Below are positions 8,901-17,290 of a DNA stretch of 64,000 nt, in pieces. Under the pieces are notes generated by a model. It made no database searches. It was not told the origin of the DNA and saw nothing but the letters and a program-made list of their open reading frames with translations. Each line of letters opens with the position of its first letter. The stretch's first letter is position 1. A program made the translations under genes and the position numbers. Source of the DNA: Streptomyces sp. CB02056 (GTDB taxonomy: Bacteria; Actinomycetota; Actinomycetes; Streptomycetales; Streptomycetaceae); NCBI RefSeq assembly GCF_001905545.1, contig NZ_LIPD01000023.1, positions 124,673 through 188,672 on the forward strand. The letters are read 5' to 3'.

Positions 8901-8961
8901 GCAGCCTCCGCGCGTACAGCGCGCCGTACGCCCGCGGTGCGACGTTGCCGAGTGCCAGCTT

Positions 8962-8996
8962 GCTGCGGCCGCCGGTCGGACACCGGCGGCCGCAGC
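8962..8996 (+). terminator. terminator of the SMC-like gene
   Basis: Perfect 15-bp arms, GCTGCGGCCGCCGGT at 8962-8976 and its complement at 8982-8996, enclose a 5-nt loop 60 bp after the stop codon. Confidence 0.8.
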
Positions 8997-9058
8997 GCCT
9001 GCTTGTGGTGTGCTCGTCGGGCTCGGTGCGCGCAGCCGGGTATGCCCTCTCCGCCCTG

Positions 9059-9196
9059 ATGCCCACACCCGACGAGGTCGCCGCCCGCCTTCGCCTCGTC
9101 GGCCTGATCCCCCACGACCCGGGGACCGGCGGATGGCGTGCCCCGGACGGGCGGACGATCCGCCTCGACCTCCTGGACGGCATCACCCGCGAGTGA
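9059..9196 (+). CDS. small hypothetical protein
   Basis: A 45-aa frame starting at ATG 9059 (MPTPDEVAARLRLVGLIPHD). The amphipathic DEVAARLRLVGLIPHDPGTG stretch and the GWRAPDGRTIRLDLLDGI end look like a genuine short protein, but no strong ribosome binding site is visible. It lies between the SMC terminator and the convergent 74-aa membrane gene. Confidence 0.4.
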   Translation: MPTPDEVAARLRLVGLIPHDPGTGGWRAPDGRTIRLDLLDGITRE

Positions 9197-9272
9197 TGTG
9201 CCGTCCCTGCGAGCTGCGTTGCAGGCCATCGTCGGCGGCCCGCTCCGGTCAGTGCGACTTCGGATCGCGACG

Positions 9273-9497
9273 TCAGCCGTTCCGACGTCGGAGGGCTCGT
9301 ACGCCGAGGTCGTAGGCCATGGAGCCGAGTGCGAGGACGACGAGCGGCCACACCAGCGGGGAGTCGGGCGGCACGGTGCCGGACAGCAGGGCGCCGGTGA
9401 CGGAGCCGGTGCTGGCCATGGCGGTGCAGGTCGGTACGGCGGGCACGCGCACCAGCGGGCCGAGCCCCGTCCTGGGAGCAGCTGGCCGCCGGTTCAT
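9273..9497 (-). CDS. 74-aa membrane protein, cassette copy 1
   Basis: A small protein with an Arg-rich start, one strongly hydrophobic segment (PLVWPLVVLALGSMAYDLGV) and a basic C-terminus (RALRRRNG). Its start overlaps the stop of the upstream 314-aa gene by 4 bp, indicating a coupled two-gene operon. It is a close paralogue of the 33424-33648 product: the stretch from CTAMA to RALRRR is nearly identical, including SGTVPPDSPLVWPL. It probably anchors or exports something with its partner; the function is unknown. Confidence 0.6.
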   Translation of the reverse strand: MNRRPAAPRTGLGPLVRVPAVPTCTAMASTGSVTGALLSGTVPPDSPLVWPLVVLALGSMAYDLGVRALRRRNG

Positions 9498-10438
9498 CGG
9501 GTCACCGCGGCGGCGAGGGCGAGCTCGGTGTGCCTGTCGCCGATTCGGGAGAGTTTGCGGCGGACTCGGTCGCCGGCCTCGGCCGCCAGGTCGAGGTCGA
9601 GGGCGGCGTCGGCCCAGCTGCCCCTGCGGGTGGCCCAGAGGCTGGCGACGGCGGCCTCTGTCGCGTTCAGGCTGCGGAAGACGGCATCGATGCGGGGGTT
9701 GGCGAGGCAGCGGTCCAGTGCGAGGGCGTCGGCTGCGGCCCGGTCCGGAAGGACGTCCCGGAGTGTCACGCCGTCACGGTTCGGGGTCTCCAGCAGCCAC
9801 ACCCGTTCGGCGCTCCGTTCGCGGACCTCGCCATCGGGGCCTCGTCGGCGGAAGCCGCCGGTCTTACGCTCCCACAGAGGGGTCCATCGTCGGCGTTCGG
9901 CGGCGGTGTTCGCCCGCAGGATCGCCAGCAGTTCCGGGTCGGCGAGGTAGCTGCCGAGGTGGTCGACCCAGTCTCCGAACAGCATGGAGGTGACCGCGTC
10001 CCTCCACTGTTCGGGCCGTACGTGGCCGAGGACGTTACGCGTGAAGTTGTCGACGGTGGCGTGGTCGCCCTCGATCGCGGCCCACCGGGCGGACAGTGCG
10101 GCCAGCAGGGTCTCGCGGGTCGGCGGCCAGTCGGAGATGAATCTCCACCACATTCCGACGCCGATCCAGCCTGCCGGGACCTTCTTCACCAGGTAGAAGA
10201 ACACCCCTTGCGGCACCCGCCTGATGGTCACCGGTCCAGTGGGGATGCCGACCTTCCCGCCGGTCCTTCCCAGCATCAGGAGACGGAGGGCCTCTCCGCT
10301 CCTGTAGCGGTAGTCGGAGTCGGAGTCGGGGAGCGGGCCCGTCTTCCAGCACTGGACCGCACGGCCGGTCCAGTGCAGCGGGTCCTGAAGAGCGGCCAGC
10401 CCCGCCGGGAGGGTGCAACCCCGGGCTTCGGTGGTCAT
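9494..10438 (-). CDS. conserved unknown protein, cassette copy 1 (314 aa)
   Basis: A soluble Trp- and Arg-rich protein read from the ATG at 10438, after GGAGGACCGAG. It is paralogous to the 32498-33427 product over its whole length. Shared segments include CTLPAGLAAL at the start, LAALSARWAAIEGDHATVD, FTRNVLGH, the Ala-rich stretch ending in ERRRW, and VWLLETPNRDGVT. The first 100 residues diverge most, and the C-terminal HTH-like LNATEAAVASLWATRRGSW is well kept. I do not recognise the family. It is the first gene of a coupled pair with the 74-aa membrane protein and has a CRP-like site about 90 bp upstream, as in copy 2. Confidence 0.65.
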   Translation of the reverse strand: MTTEARGCTLPAGLAALQDPLHWTGRAVQCWKTGPLPDSDSDYRYRSGEALRLLMLGRTGGKVGIPTGPVTIRRVPQGVFFYLVKKVPAGWIGVGMWWRFISDWPPTRETLLAALSARWAAIEGDHATVDNFTRNVLGHVRPEQWRDAVTSMLFGDWVDHLGSYLADPELLAILRANTAAERRRWTPLWERKTGGFRRRGPDGEVRERSAERVWLLETPNRDGVTLRDVLPDRAAADALALDRCLANPRIDAVFRSLNATEAAVASLWATRRGSWADAALDLDLAAEAGDRVRRKLSRIGDRHTELALAAAVTR

Positions 10439-11087
10439 CTTGTTCTCGGTCCTCCGTCTCCTGGGGAGCTTCCCCTACTCTTCGCCCCGGCAGCGGGCCG
10501 AAACGACAAAGAATCTTGACCCTGCGGACGTGTCCTGCATCACACCAGGGGGCGGTCGGGCGAGGCGCGCCCTGTGCGGGGCTGGGAAGTGGATCGCGCC
10601 GCGGTGCCGGGTCGGGCCGCTCGGCGGTGCCTCGCACGCCCAACAACGGTCACGCCGTGGCCGGCGGCGGAGATGAAGTCCTCGGCGGCCGCCGAGGTGA
10701 GGGCCGCGGCTGTGATCACGCGGGGTCGGCAGTTGCTCGCCGAGGGCGTTCGGCGGCTGCCACCCTGAGTGAGGTGGGCGGGCGACCGCCTTCGCGCCGG
10801 CGGGCCGGGCTGCGCCGATGACCACCTTGCGGGTCCGCGGCACCGGGTGCGCCCTGGATCGTTGTGGTTCGGTTTGGTCCGGCCGTGACCAAACGGTGTG
10901 CTCGGGCGACCGGAGGTGCGTGGCGGGCGGGGGTCGGTCGGTCAAGATGCTTGATCTTCCGTCAGATTTGTTCAACTTCTGCCCAGCCTGCAGGAACGGG
11001 GTGTCCGGTCGGTTTCCTGGTCTCGAACAGGCCCCGCGGCCCGGGCCGAGGGTCGGTCCGGGGTCCGGGGCGGGAGGACGGAAGACC
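10439..11087. other. divergent intergenic region with possible relic
   Basis: This 649-bp gap separates the minus-strand cassette pair from the plus-strand sigma operon. It holds the CRP-like site at 10530-10543 and, on the minus strand around 10600-10760, a protein-like stretch (RVITAAALTSAAAEDFISAA) that may be a decayed gene fragment. GGGAGGACGGAAG before 11088 is the sigma gene's ribosome binding site. A short dyad AAGATgcttgATCTT near 10945 could be part of its promoter. Confidence 0.4.
10530..10543 (-). promoter_or_regulatory. CRP-like operator upstream of cassette copy 1
   Basis: On the minus strand this reads GTGATGCAGGACAC, matching the Streptomyces Crp pattern GTG-N6-G-N-CAC. It lies 91 nt before the start codon at 10438. 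A matching site sits at 90 nt in the second cassette copy, which supports a functional regulator site. Confidence 0.5.
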
Positions 11088-11729
11088 ATGGTCGGCATCG
11101 ACGGCGGCGGCCGCGCTGATGCGCACGATGACGCCCCGAGCCCGCAGGTACACCAGGACCCTCCCGAGCCGACGCCCGACTCCGGGACCGGGGACCTCGC
11201 GGCGGACACCACGCTGCCCGACGAGCTGGTCGCCCTGATGGTGATGCACGGCGAGGCGTACTGGGAGTACGCCCGCCTGCACCTCGGCGACTCCGACGCC
11301 GCCGACGGCCTGGTCGACGACGTCTTCGCCGACCTCGCCGCCACCTGGGACACGGTGCTGCGCCAGGAGAGCGTCGAGGAGTTCTGCTGGGGCGTGCTGC
11401 GGGCGACGGTCGACGACGCCCTGGAACGCCGCGCCAGGCCGTCGGCCTTCACCGAGGCCGCGTTCGCCGTCGCCATGGACGACGCCCGGGAGGCGTTCCA
11501 GGCGTTGGAGAGCGGGATCGGGCTGTTCGCGGCAATCGGCGACCTGCCGGGCAGGCAGCACGACGTGGTCGTGCTGACCTATGTCCTCGGCTACCCCATC
11601 GTCACCGCCGCGCGAATCATGGGTATCACCCAAGGCGGGGTGTACAGCCTGCGCCGCGACGCCCGCCGCCGGCTCGCCGCGGCGCTGGGTCTGGATGAAC
11701 AGACTGCCGAGGAGGCGGAAGAACAGTGA
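11088..11729 (+). CDS. sigma-70 family (ECF-like) factor, copy 1
   Basis: A 213-aa protein starting at ATG 11088 after GGGAGGACGGAAG. A disordered Pro/Asp-rich leader of about 45 aa is followed by a region-2-like segment (LHLGDSDAADGLVDDVFADL) and a C-terminal region 4 (IGDLPGRQHDVVVLTYVLGY and an HTH ending in YSLRRDARRRLAAAL). Such factors direct RNA polymerase to special promoters. Region 2 is divergent and short on the aromatic core residues, so promoter melting may be altered. The stop overlaps the next gene by 4 bp. The paralogue at 34569-35186 has the same operon layout. Confidence 0.6.
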   Translation: MVGIDGGGRADAHDDAPSPQVHQDPPEPTPDSGTGDLAADTTLPDELVALMVMHGEAYWEYARLHLGDSDAADGLVDDVFADLAATWDTVLRQESVEEFCWGVLRATVDDALERRARPSAFTEAAFAVAMDDAREAFQALESGIGLFAAIGDLPGRQHDVVVLTYVLGYPIVTAARIMGITQGGVYSLRRDARRRLAAALGLDEQTAEEAEEQ

Positions 11730-12490
11730 TCGACATCCGCAGCGCCGTCAACACGCGGGCCGACGCCGTCCGCGAGGCCACGGACCCCAGCCGGACCTGG
11801 GCGCCGCTCGCGGAAGTCCGCCTGCCGGAACCTGAAGGCAGGAGCCGGGCCGCCGCCTGCCTGGACGACGCACCGGCCCGGATCGCCGCGCGCCTCGCGC
11901 TGCGGACCCCGGCGCAGCCCTCACTCTCGGTGGTGGCGCGTCTGGACCGCGCCAGGTTCGAGCTGCTGGCGCTGTGCCACCTCGTGGTGGAGGACGTCCA
12001 GGCCCCAGGTTGGATCAGCGCGCTGGCTGACACGCCGGCGATCGAGCCGCATGGTGCGCTCGTGCTCGGCGCGCTGTGCCACCTCGCCGTCCACGAGGGA
12101 GACGCCAAGGACGGCGCGATGATTCGCCACTCGCTGGCGGACGGGCCGCGCACGTGGTGGCAGCTGGCCGCCGGAGCCGGATGCTTCCAGGCCGCCTACG
12201 CGCTCACCCTGCTGTCCGCGGGCCGCGGAGACCAGCGGGAGGCGCGGCACTGGCACGACCAGGCCTGCCAGCTCGCCGGCCACCGGGACGTCCGAACGGC
12301 GGTCCTGGCCGCCTACGACGGCTTCCAGCCCACCCACGGCCTGTGCCCGGCCATCCGCGAGGCCCTGGCAAGCCTGCCGACCAGCCGCGACCCGGACTTC
12401 GGACGAACCCCCGCGGTCGACCCGGGGCCGCTCGCCGAAGCACTCCGCCGGCACCGCACCGGCACCTGCTGCCGCCCCGCGACGCCGTAG
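11726..12490 (+). CDS. sigma-associated helical partner, copy 1
   Basis: A 254-aa soluble protein with a GTG start overlapping the sigma gene's stop, so both are made together. It is mostly alpha helical with Sel1/TPR-like pieces: GALVLGALCHLAVHEGDAKD, TWWQLAAGAGCFQAAYALTL and GDQREARHWHDQACQLAGH. The counterpart after the second sigma gene (35183-35881) shares the W-W-Q-AAGAG-x-x-A-Y-x-L-x-L pattern although overall identity is low. A gene fixed directly behind a sigma gene is often its anti-sigma or effector; that is inference here. No membrane segment is seen. Confidence 0.5.
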   Translation: MIDIRSAVNTRADAVREATDPSRTWAPLAEVRLPEPEGRSRAAACLDDAPARIAARLALRTPAQPSLSVVARLDRARFELLALCHLVVEDVQAPGWISALADTPAIEPHGALVLGALCHLAVHEGDAKDGAMIRHSLADGPRTWWQLAAGAGCFQAAYALTLLSAGRGDQREARHWHDQACQLAGHRDVRTAVLAAYDGFQPTHGLCPAIREALASLPTSRDPDFGRTPAVDPGPLAEALRRHRTGTCCRPATP

Positions 12491-12540
12491 ACGGCCCGGA
12501 GCACGAGGCGGCCGTGGTGAGGCCGTCCCGATCGGCAGCC

Positions 12541-12640
12541 GCCGACCGCTGGCGTCGACCACGCAGCGCGCCACATCGGGGAGGACCGAGCGACCATCCA
12601 GCCTGACCACCAGGGCGCGGCCGCGCCGAGGCCGGCGCCC
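12541..12640 (+). pseudogene. decayed copy of the start of the 1749 antitoxin-like gene
   Basis: Bases 12541-12640 align with 1683-1797, sharing GCCGACCGCT at the start and CGCGCCGAGGCCGGC at the end with scattered changes and small gaps. The reading frame is not preserved and no toxin follows. The rest of the gap 12491-12795 holds no supported gene. Confidence 0.45.
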
Positions 12641-12795
12641 ACCGGCGCTGGGGGTGCGAGAGCATCGGGCAGACCGAGCACGCCGATGACAACCCGGTCT
12701 GGGACGCGGTGTTCCCGCCCACCACAGGACACTGGGCGAAGCGGCCCCGCGGCGGCTGGCCGCGGTCGGGCGGTGCTGTTGCACCGGGCGCTGCG

Positions 12796-13503
12796 TCAGG
12801 TGGCGACCCAGCCGGGGATGGTCGGCAGTACGGTCTCGGCGAGCCGGGTCAGCGTCTCGTGGTCGATGCCGGTTCCGTCCTGCCGGATGACGGCGAGTTC
12901 GAAGATCGGGCCGAGGTAGTCGGTGGGGTCCTGGGCGACCATGAGGGTCTGGGCGTCGGGCCCGGGCACGGTGACCGGCTTCCCGTTCTCGTCGTGCTCG
13001 GGGGCGAAGTTGAACGTGCCGGTCGTGTAGATCGCAGCGGGGTGGCCGAGGACGGTCGTCTTCGTGGTGGATTCCGGGTGCATCCCGAACTTCTCGTCGA
13101 TCGAGGCGTAGCCCTCCGCGAGGGCTACGGCCGAGTGCCGCAGGCGCACCTCCGCAGTCGGCTTCCACTGGAAGCTGTTCGGTATCGGGCGCGCGGTCAC
13201 GACGGGGTCGGTCGGTGTGCCCAGCAGGGTGGGCAGGTCGGGGCGGTTCAGCGCGGCGCACAGGGTCGCGGTCCGCTGCGGGTCGTTCGGTTCAGGGGGC
13301 GTGCAGGCGACCGGTCGAGCCGGTTCGGTCGGCTTGGCCTGCTCGGTCGGGTTCGTCGGTCCGGAGAGCTGTCCGGTGCCCCATAGTCCGGCCAGCACCG
13401 CGCCGAGCACGCCGGCTGCGGCGGCTACCTTGAGGCCTGCCCGGTCGGTATCCCGCTTGACCTCCTTCTCGACCTTCTCGACGGCGACGTTGTCGGTTTC
13501 CAC
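12796..13503 (-). CDS. DUF6215-like membrane-anchored protein
   Basis: A 235-aa protein from GTG 13503, which follows AGAGGGG at 7 nt; an in-frame ATG at 13542 is an alternative. The N-terminus is charged (EKVEKEVKRDTDR), followed by one membrane helix (LKVAAAAGVLGAVLAGLW) and a Pro/Thr linker. The extracytoplasmic domain carries ATLCAALNRPDLPTLLGTPT, a stretch that I associate with Streptomyces DUF6215 proteins. A second conserved part (GHPAAIYTTGTFNFAPE, then TDYLGPIFELAV) follows. The role is unknown; it is likely a surface protein. It is convergent with the sigma/partner operon. Confidence 0.55.
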   Translation of the reverse strand: METDNVAVEKVEKEVKRDTDRAGLKVAAAAGVLGAVLAGLWGTGQLSGPTNPTEQAKPTEPARPVACTPPEPNDPQRTATLCAALNRPDLPTLLGTPTDPVVTARPIPNSFQWKPTAEVRLRHSAVALAEGYASIDEKFGMHPESTTKTTVLGHPAAIYTTGTFNFAPEHDENGKPVTVPGPDAQTLMVAQDPTDYLGPIFELAVIRQDGTGIDHETLTRLAETVLPTIPGWVAT

Positions 13504-13754
13504 GTCTGAACCCCTCTGTACGAACAATTCGATCGTGATCATAGTGTCCCTATCAGGCCTCTGGCCTGCGGGTATTCCCGGCTGCGGCGGCGACTCAGCC
13601 GCCGGAGCACTCCCTCGACGCCCCAGCAGCAGTGCCGAATCGGTGCGTCTGACACCGTGCTCCCTTGCCGTTCCCGCGCGCCGTACCACCCTGCGGGGAG
13701 CCGCGGGCAGGGGGACCCGGTCGTACCCGCCCTGGACAAAAGGGACCCCATGGG

Positions 13755-14613
13755 GGAGTGCTTGAAGCCGCCGATGCCGCCGATGCCGCCGCCGGAAGGC
13801 TCGACATCGAGGGCCTCGGCGGCACCCGGGCCGTCCGGCTCGTTGAAGCCGGCCTGGTCGCGGACCTCGCCGCCCTGGTCGCCCTGACCCGTGAGCGGTT
13901 TCTCGGCCTGGAGCGGATGGGCGGGACGGGTACCCGACGGCCTGCTCGCCGCGATCGGAGCCGCCCGGTCCCAGCCGCTCAGTCCGGTTTCCTGCGCCCT
14001 CGGTGCGCGCGCCGGGTGGACGATGTCCCGTCGGATCGCCGCGTTCTTCGGGTCGATGGCGGAGATCCGTGCCGCCGGCGCCGAGGCCCTACCTGGTGTC
14101 GACGGCGTCGGTGCCGAGAAGAGCCGCGTCGTCGCCGTCGAACTCGCCTGCCTCGCCATGCTGCTGGACCTCCTTGTCGTCCTTGGTGCTGGCACCTCCG
14201 TCAGCGGCCCCGCGGCCGCGGCCTGAAGCGACGTCGAGAACGCGGTGGCCGGCGGCGGTGGGCTCGCGGGGGAGGCGGTGGTCGTCACGGGCAGCGTGAC
14301 CGGTGTGCTGGCCGAGCTGTCCCGCAACGAGTTGAACGAGCTGATCGAACGCGCGGGCGGCAAGACCTCCTCCTCGGTCTCCAAGTGCGCCACCCTCCTG
14401 GTCGTCGGGGAGACGGCCGGCTCCAAGCGCGCCATGGCCGAGGATCTCGGCGTCCCTGTCCGCCCCCCGGGCGAGTTGCCGACCGCCCCACCGCCTGCCT
14501 GCCGTAGACCGGCACGGCCGTCGTGTACGCCGGCTCCGTCGAGGCCGGCGACGTCCGCCATGAACTCGTGGACCGAGCCGGTCCCGCGGTTGCCAGGCAT
14601 GCCCGAGCTGTAG
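13755..14613 (+). pseudogene. ligA: relic of NAD+-dependent DNA ligase C-terminal half
   Basis: Three blocks in order match bacterial LigA. First is RLDIEGLGGTRAVRLVEAGL and then LTRERFLGLERMG (about 13796-13920). Next is the helix-hairpin-helix region with SRRIAAFFGSMAEIRAAGAE, GVDGVGAEKSRVV and DLLVVLGAGTSVS (about 13925-14200). Last is a BRCT domain, EAVVVTGSVTGVLAELSRNE with AGGKTSSSVSKCATLLVVGE (14270-14470). The first block is in a different frame from the other two (frameshift near 13920), and a TGA at 14224-14226 separates the second from the third. The adenylation domain and zinc-finger cysteines are missing. It is a dead fragment of an acquired or duplicated ligase gene. Confidence 0.75.
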
Positions 14614-14628
14614 TGCCAGGGAGCATGA

Positions 14629-14673
14629 ACGGGGCCGGGCCCGACCGCTGCTGGCGGTTGAGCCCGGCCCCGT
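14629..14673. terminator. perfect GC-rich hairpin
   Basis: ACGGGGCCGGGC at 14629-14640 pairs with GCCCGGCCCCGT at 14662-14673. It lies just after the ligA relic. The remaining sequence to 14905 shows no gene. Confidence 0.6.
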
Positions 14674-14905
14674 CGATGGTGTCCGGACGCCTATGCCCTA
14701 TTCAAGCCCACAGCGTTCCTGCCCGAGCCGGTTCCCCGGGAGGGATCGCCATGCACGAGGCGCGAGGTGCCCCCGGACGGGGTGGAGGCGCTGGGTGAGG
14801 AGGTTGCATGGAGCGCACCCCGAGTACGGCCTGGCCGGTCGGGTCGATGCCCGCGACGACCGTCAGGTGCTGCCCGGGTGCTCGGGGTGCAGCCCCCGGC
14901 TGTTG

Positions 14906-16867
14906 TCAGAGGCTGCTAGTGATCATGGTCCCGGTGTGGTTGCCGGGGATGGTGGTGAGGTTGAGGGTTTCGGGGGTGGCCCAGGTGCCGTCGGCGTGGC
15001 AGGCGGTGAGCAGGACCTTGTTGTCGGTGGTGGCGATGGCGAACTGGGCGTTGGCGTCGACGGTGGCGGCGCTGATGCTGGTGCCGGTGATGTCGCCGAT
15101 GACGCCGCGGAGGGAGGCGGCGGGTGATGGCGACGGAGGTCACGGGCGCGGTGGCGCCGGCGTCGGCGACCGATCCCCAGGTGCCCCAGTTCCCGGCGGC
15201 GGTGCGCAGGGTGTGGTGGACCTTGCCGCCGGTCACGGAGGTCGAGCAGGGCGCGCACCGCGATCCGGGAGACGGACGGGCCGAAGTCGTGGGCGGTGAC
15301 GGTCTGCCGCAGGTCATCCGCTTCATCGAGGTCGCCGAGCTCCGGCTCCGAGGCCAGCGCGGCGTCCGCCACCGCGACCGAGGCGCGCCGCACCGCCCGG
15401 ACGATCGCCGCATCCCGGGGCCCGTCCTGGTCGTAAGCCGCCTCCTGCAGGTCGGCGAGCTGCTGCTGGAGCTCCCAGCGCTGCTCCGCCGAGTGCTCCA
15501 CGACGTGCAGCAGAACGCACTCGGCCACCTTGACCCAGGGCAGGTCGCGCTGACCAGTGGGGATGTCGGCGAGCCAGACGGCCAGAGTCGACCTCCACCG
15601 GACATCACGCAGAGCGTCGTCCGTCGCCAGGAGGGCGCGCACCAGGCCCGTCGAGGGGCCGCCGATCCGGCGGGCCACCTGCAGCAGGCCGAGCAGCACC
15701 TGCTCCTCGGCCTGCTCGAAGGCGTCCTTGTTCGCGGTGAGCCACGCCAGGGCACGCTGCGGGTCCACCGTGGCGACCCGATCCAGGTAGGGCTGGGCGG
15801 GCCAGCGAGCGGCCTCCGGCAGGAGGCGCCGGGCGCTGATCAGGTCCATCCACCCGGGGCTGACGGCGTGGGTGAAGAAGTACCGGACCGCGCGGCTGCT
15901 GGAGCGCGGCCACCGCCTCGGCGTCCTCCACGGTCGGAGCCTCGGCGTGCACGAGTGCAACCAGCAGCGGTGCCAGGTCGGGCAGGTCGAGCACGAGCTG
16001 CTCGACGTGCGCCACCAAGTCGGCGAACAGCCGGCGGGTGCTCTCTTCCCCGTCGCCGGAGCTGCCGTGCAGCACGCCGGACGTCGCCCGATAGAAGCGC
16101 GCCCACGCGGCGAAGGCCTCCTGCTCGCCGTCGCCGGGGGCCGTCCCCGTCCGCTGCCGGACGATCTGCGTCAGCTGACGCCGCCGAAACGCCCCGCCGT
16201 CCTGCTGCTCCCGGACCCGGTACGCGAAGGCCTCGCGCAGCCCGGCCAGAGCATCCGGCAGGGCGGCGCGCGCGGCCGCGCCGGAGTCCCGCCGGGCCTG
16301 CTGCAGCCGGCGCAGTACCGCCACGAGCTCCCGCTGCTCCTCCGAGCTGGAAGGGAGGGTCTCCAGCCGGGCGACGGCGGCGAGGAAGTCACGCTCGGCG
16401 TCGTACTCGGGCCTCGGATCGATTGGCACGGGAAGCCGTTCGGCGGGCATCCGGATCAGTCGCTGGACTCCGGCCCCGATGCCAGCCCGCGGTTCCAGGG
16501 CGTCGGGCACGTCGGCCGCGCCGTCGAGCACGGCGTGCAGCTTCTCCAGTGGGCCCGTCATGCCGGCCGGCTTCTTCAGGAGCGCCTCGACCTCCCGGTT
16601 GACCTGCTCCTGCGCGTCGCGCGGCCCCTCAAAGTCTTCGCCGGCTTCCTTGAGGAGGCTGTCGAGTGCGGACCGGCAGGAGGCAAGCACGCTCTCCATC
16701 GGCTGCGACCAGCGGCCGGGCTCAGCGAGCTTCTGCCGGGCGTCCCGGAGGTGTCCGAGCGCCCGCAGCCCGTTGGGGCCCATGGCGGTGAGGGCGTCGG
16801 CGGTGAGGGAGCCCTCGGCCAGCCGGGAGGCGTCGATGCCCGTGCCGGGCGCACCGTGAAGGGTCAC
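14906..16867 (-). pseudogene. large frameshifted gene with C-terminal propeller-like repeats
   Basis: Reading 16867 to 14906, protein-like sequence continues through three frames. Residues 1 to about 320 (ending VHAEAPTVEDAEAVAAL) are in the first frame. From about 15895 the sense continues in another frame (RYFFTHAVSPGWMDLISARR, then ATVDPQRALAWLTANKDAFE). Near 15240 it shifts again to VTGGKVHHTLRTAAGNWGTW, and near 15125 to SLRGVIGDITGTSISAATVD, ending at TGA 14906-14908. The first part includes YRATSGVLHGSSGD, a HEPN-like pattern; the middle is helical and the end looks like lectin/propeller repeats of the G-x-x-H-T-R...W type. Restored, it would be about 650 aa. Three shifts suggest true decay, though sequencing errors are possible. 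Confidence 0.55.
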
Positions 16868-17290
16868 CGGGCCACGCTAGCAACTTCCCTGCCGGGCACG
16901 GCTTCGGCGGCCGGGGTGAGCGGCATCAGGCCCTGAAGGTCTTGCCGGTGGCCGCGGTGACCAGGACCGTGCCCGGCTCCGGCAGCACGGGGATCTCGCC
17001 GCCCTACTGCTCGCGAACTCGCCCCCTGGGTCCAGGAGCGCCGGGCCGTAGCGTGGGCCGAGGACCTCGCCACGCAGGCCGAGGCCTTCCTGGGGGACGA
17101 CACTCCGTAGGCCCGGACCTGTGGTCAGCGGCCAGCAGTGCGCCGTCAGGGACGCCGACGCGCTCCTCTCTTTTCGGCGCGGTGACCTCCGGAGGCGGTA
17201 AAGCCTGAACCTCGTTCGAGTTTGCGGGGGACCTGTACGTGGCGGTGACCCGGGTGCCCGGAGGGAAGGGTCGGGGCACCCGGACCCCCG
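16868..17290. other. gap with a short gene relic and a hairpin
   Basis: On the plus strand 16990-17109 encodes a plausible protein end (APWVQERRAVAWAEDLATQ) without a start; its upstream continuation is in another frame, so it is a relic. CCGGGTGCCC at 17250-17259 pairs with 17274-17283 just before the iterons. Confidence 0.4.

Noticed and set aside
10600..10760. Minus-strand stretch RVITAAALTSAAAEDFISAA reminiscent of an Mrr-type restriction enzyme end
   Set aside because: Too short, with no catalytic motif; kept only as a possible relic in the gap entry.
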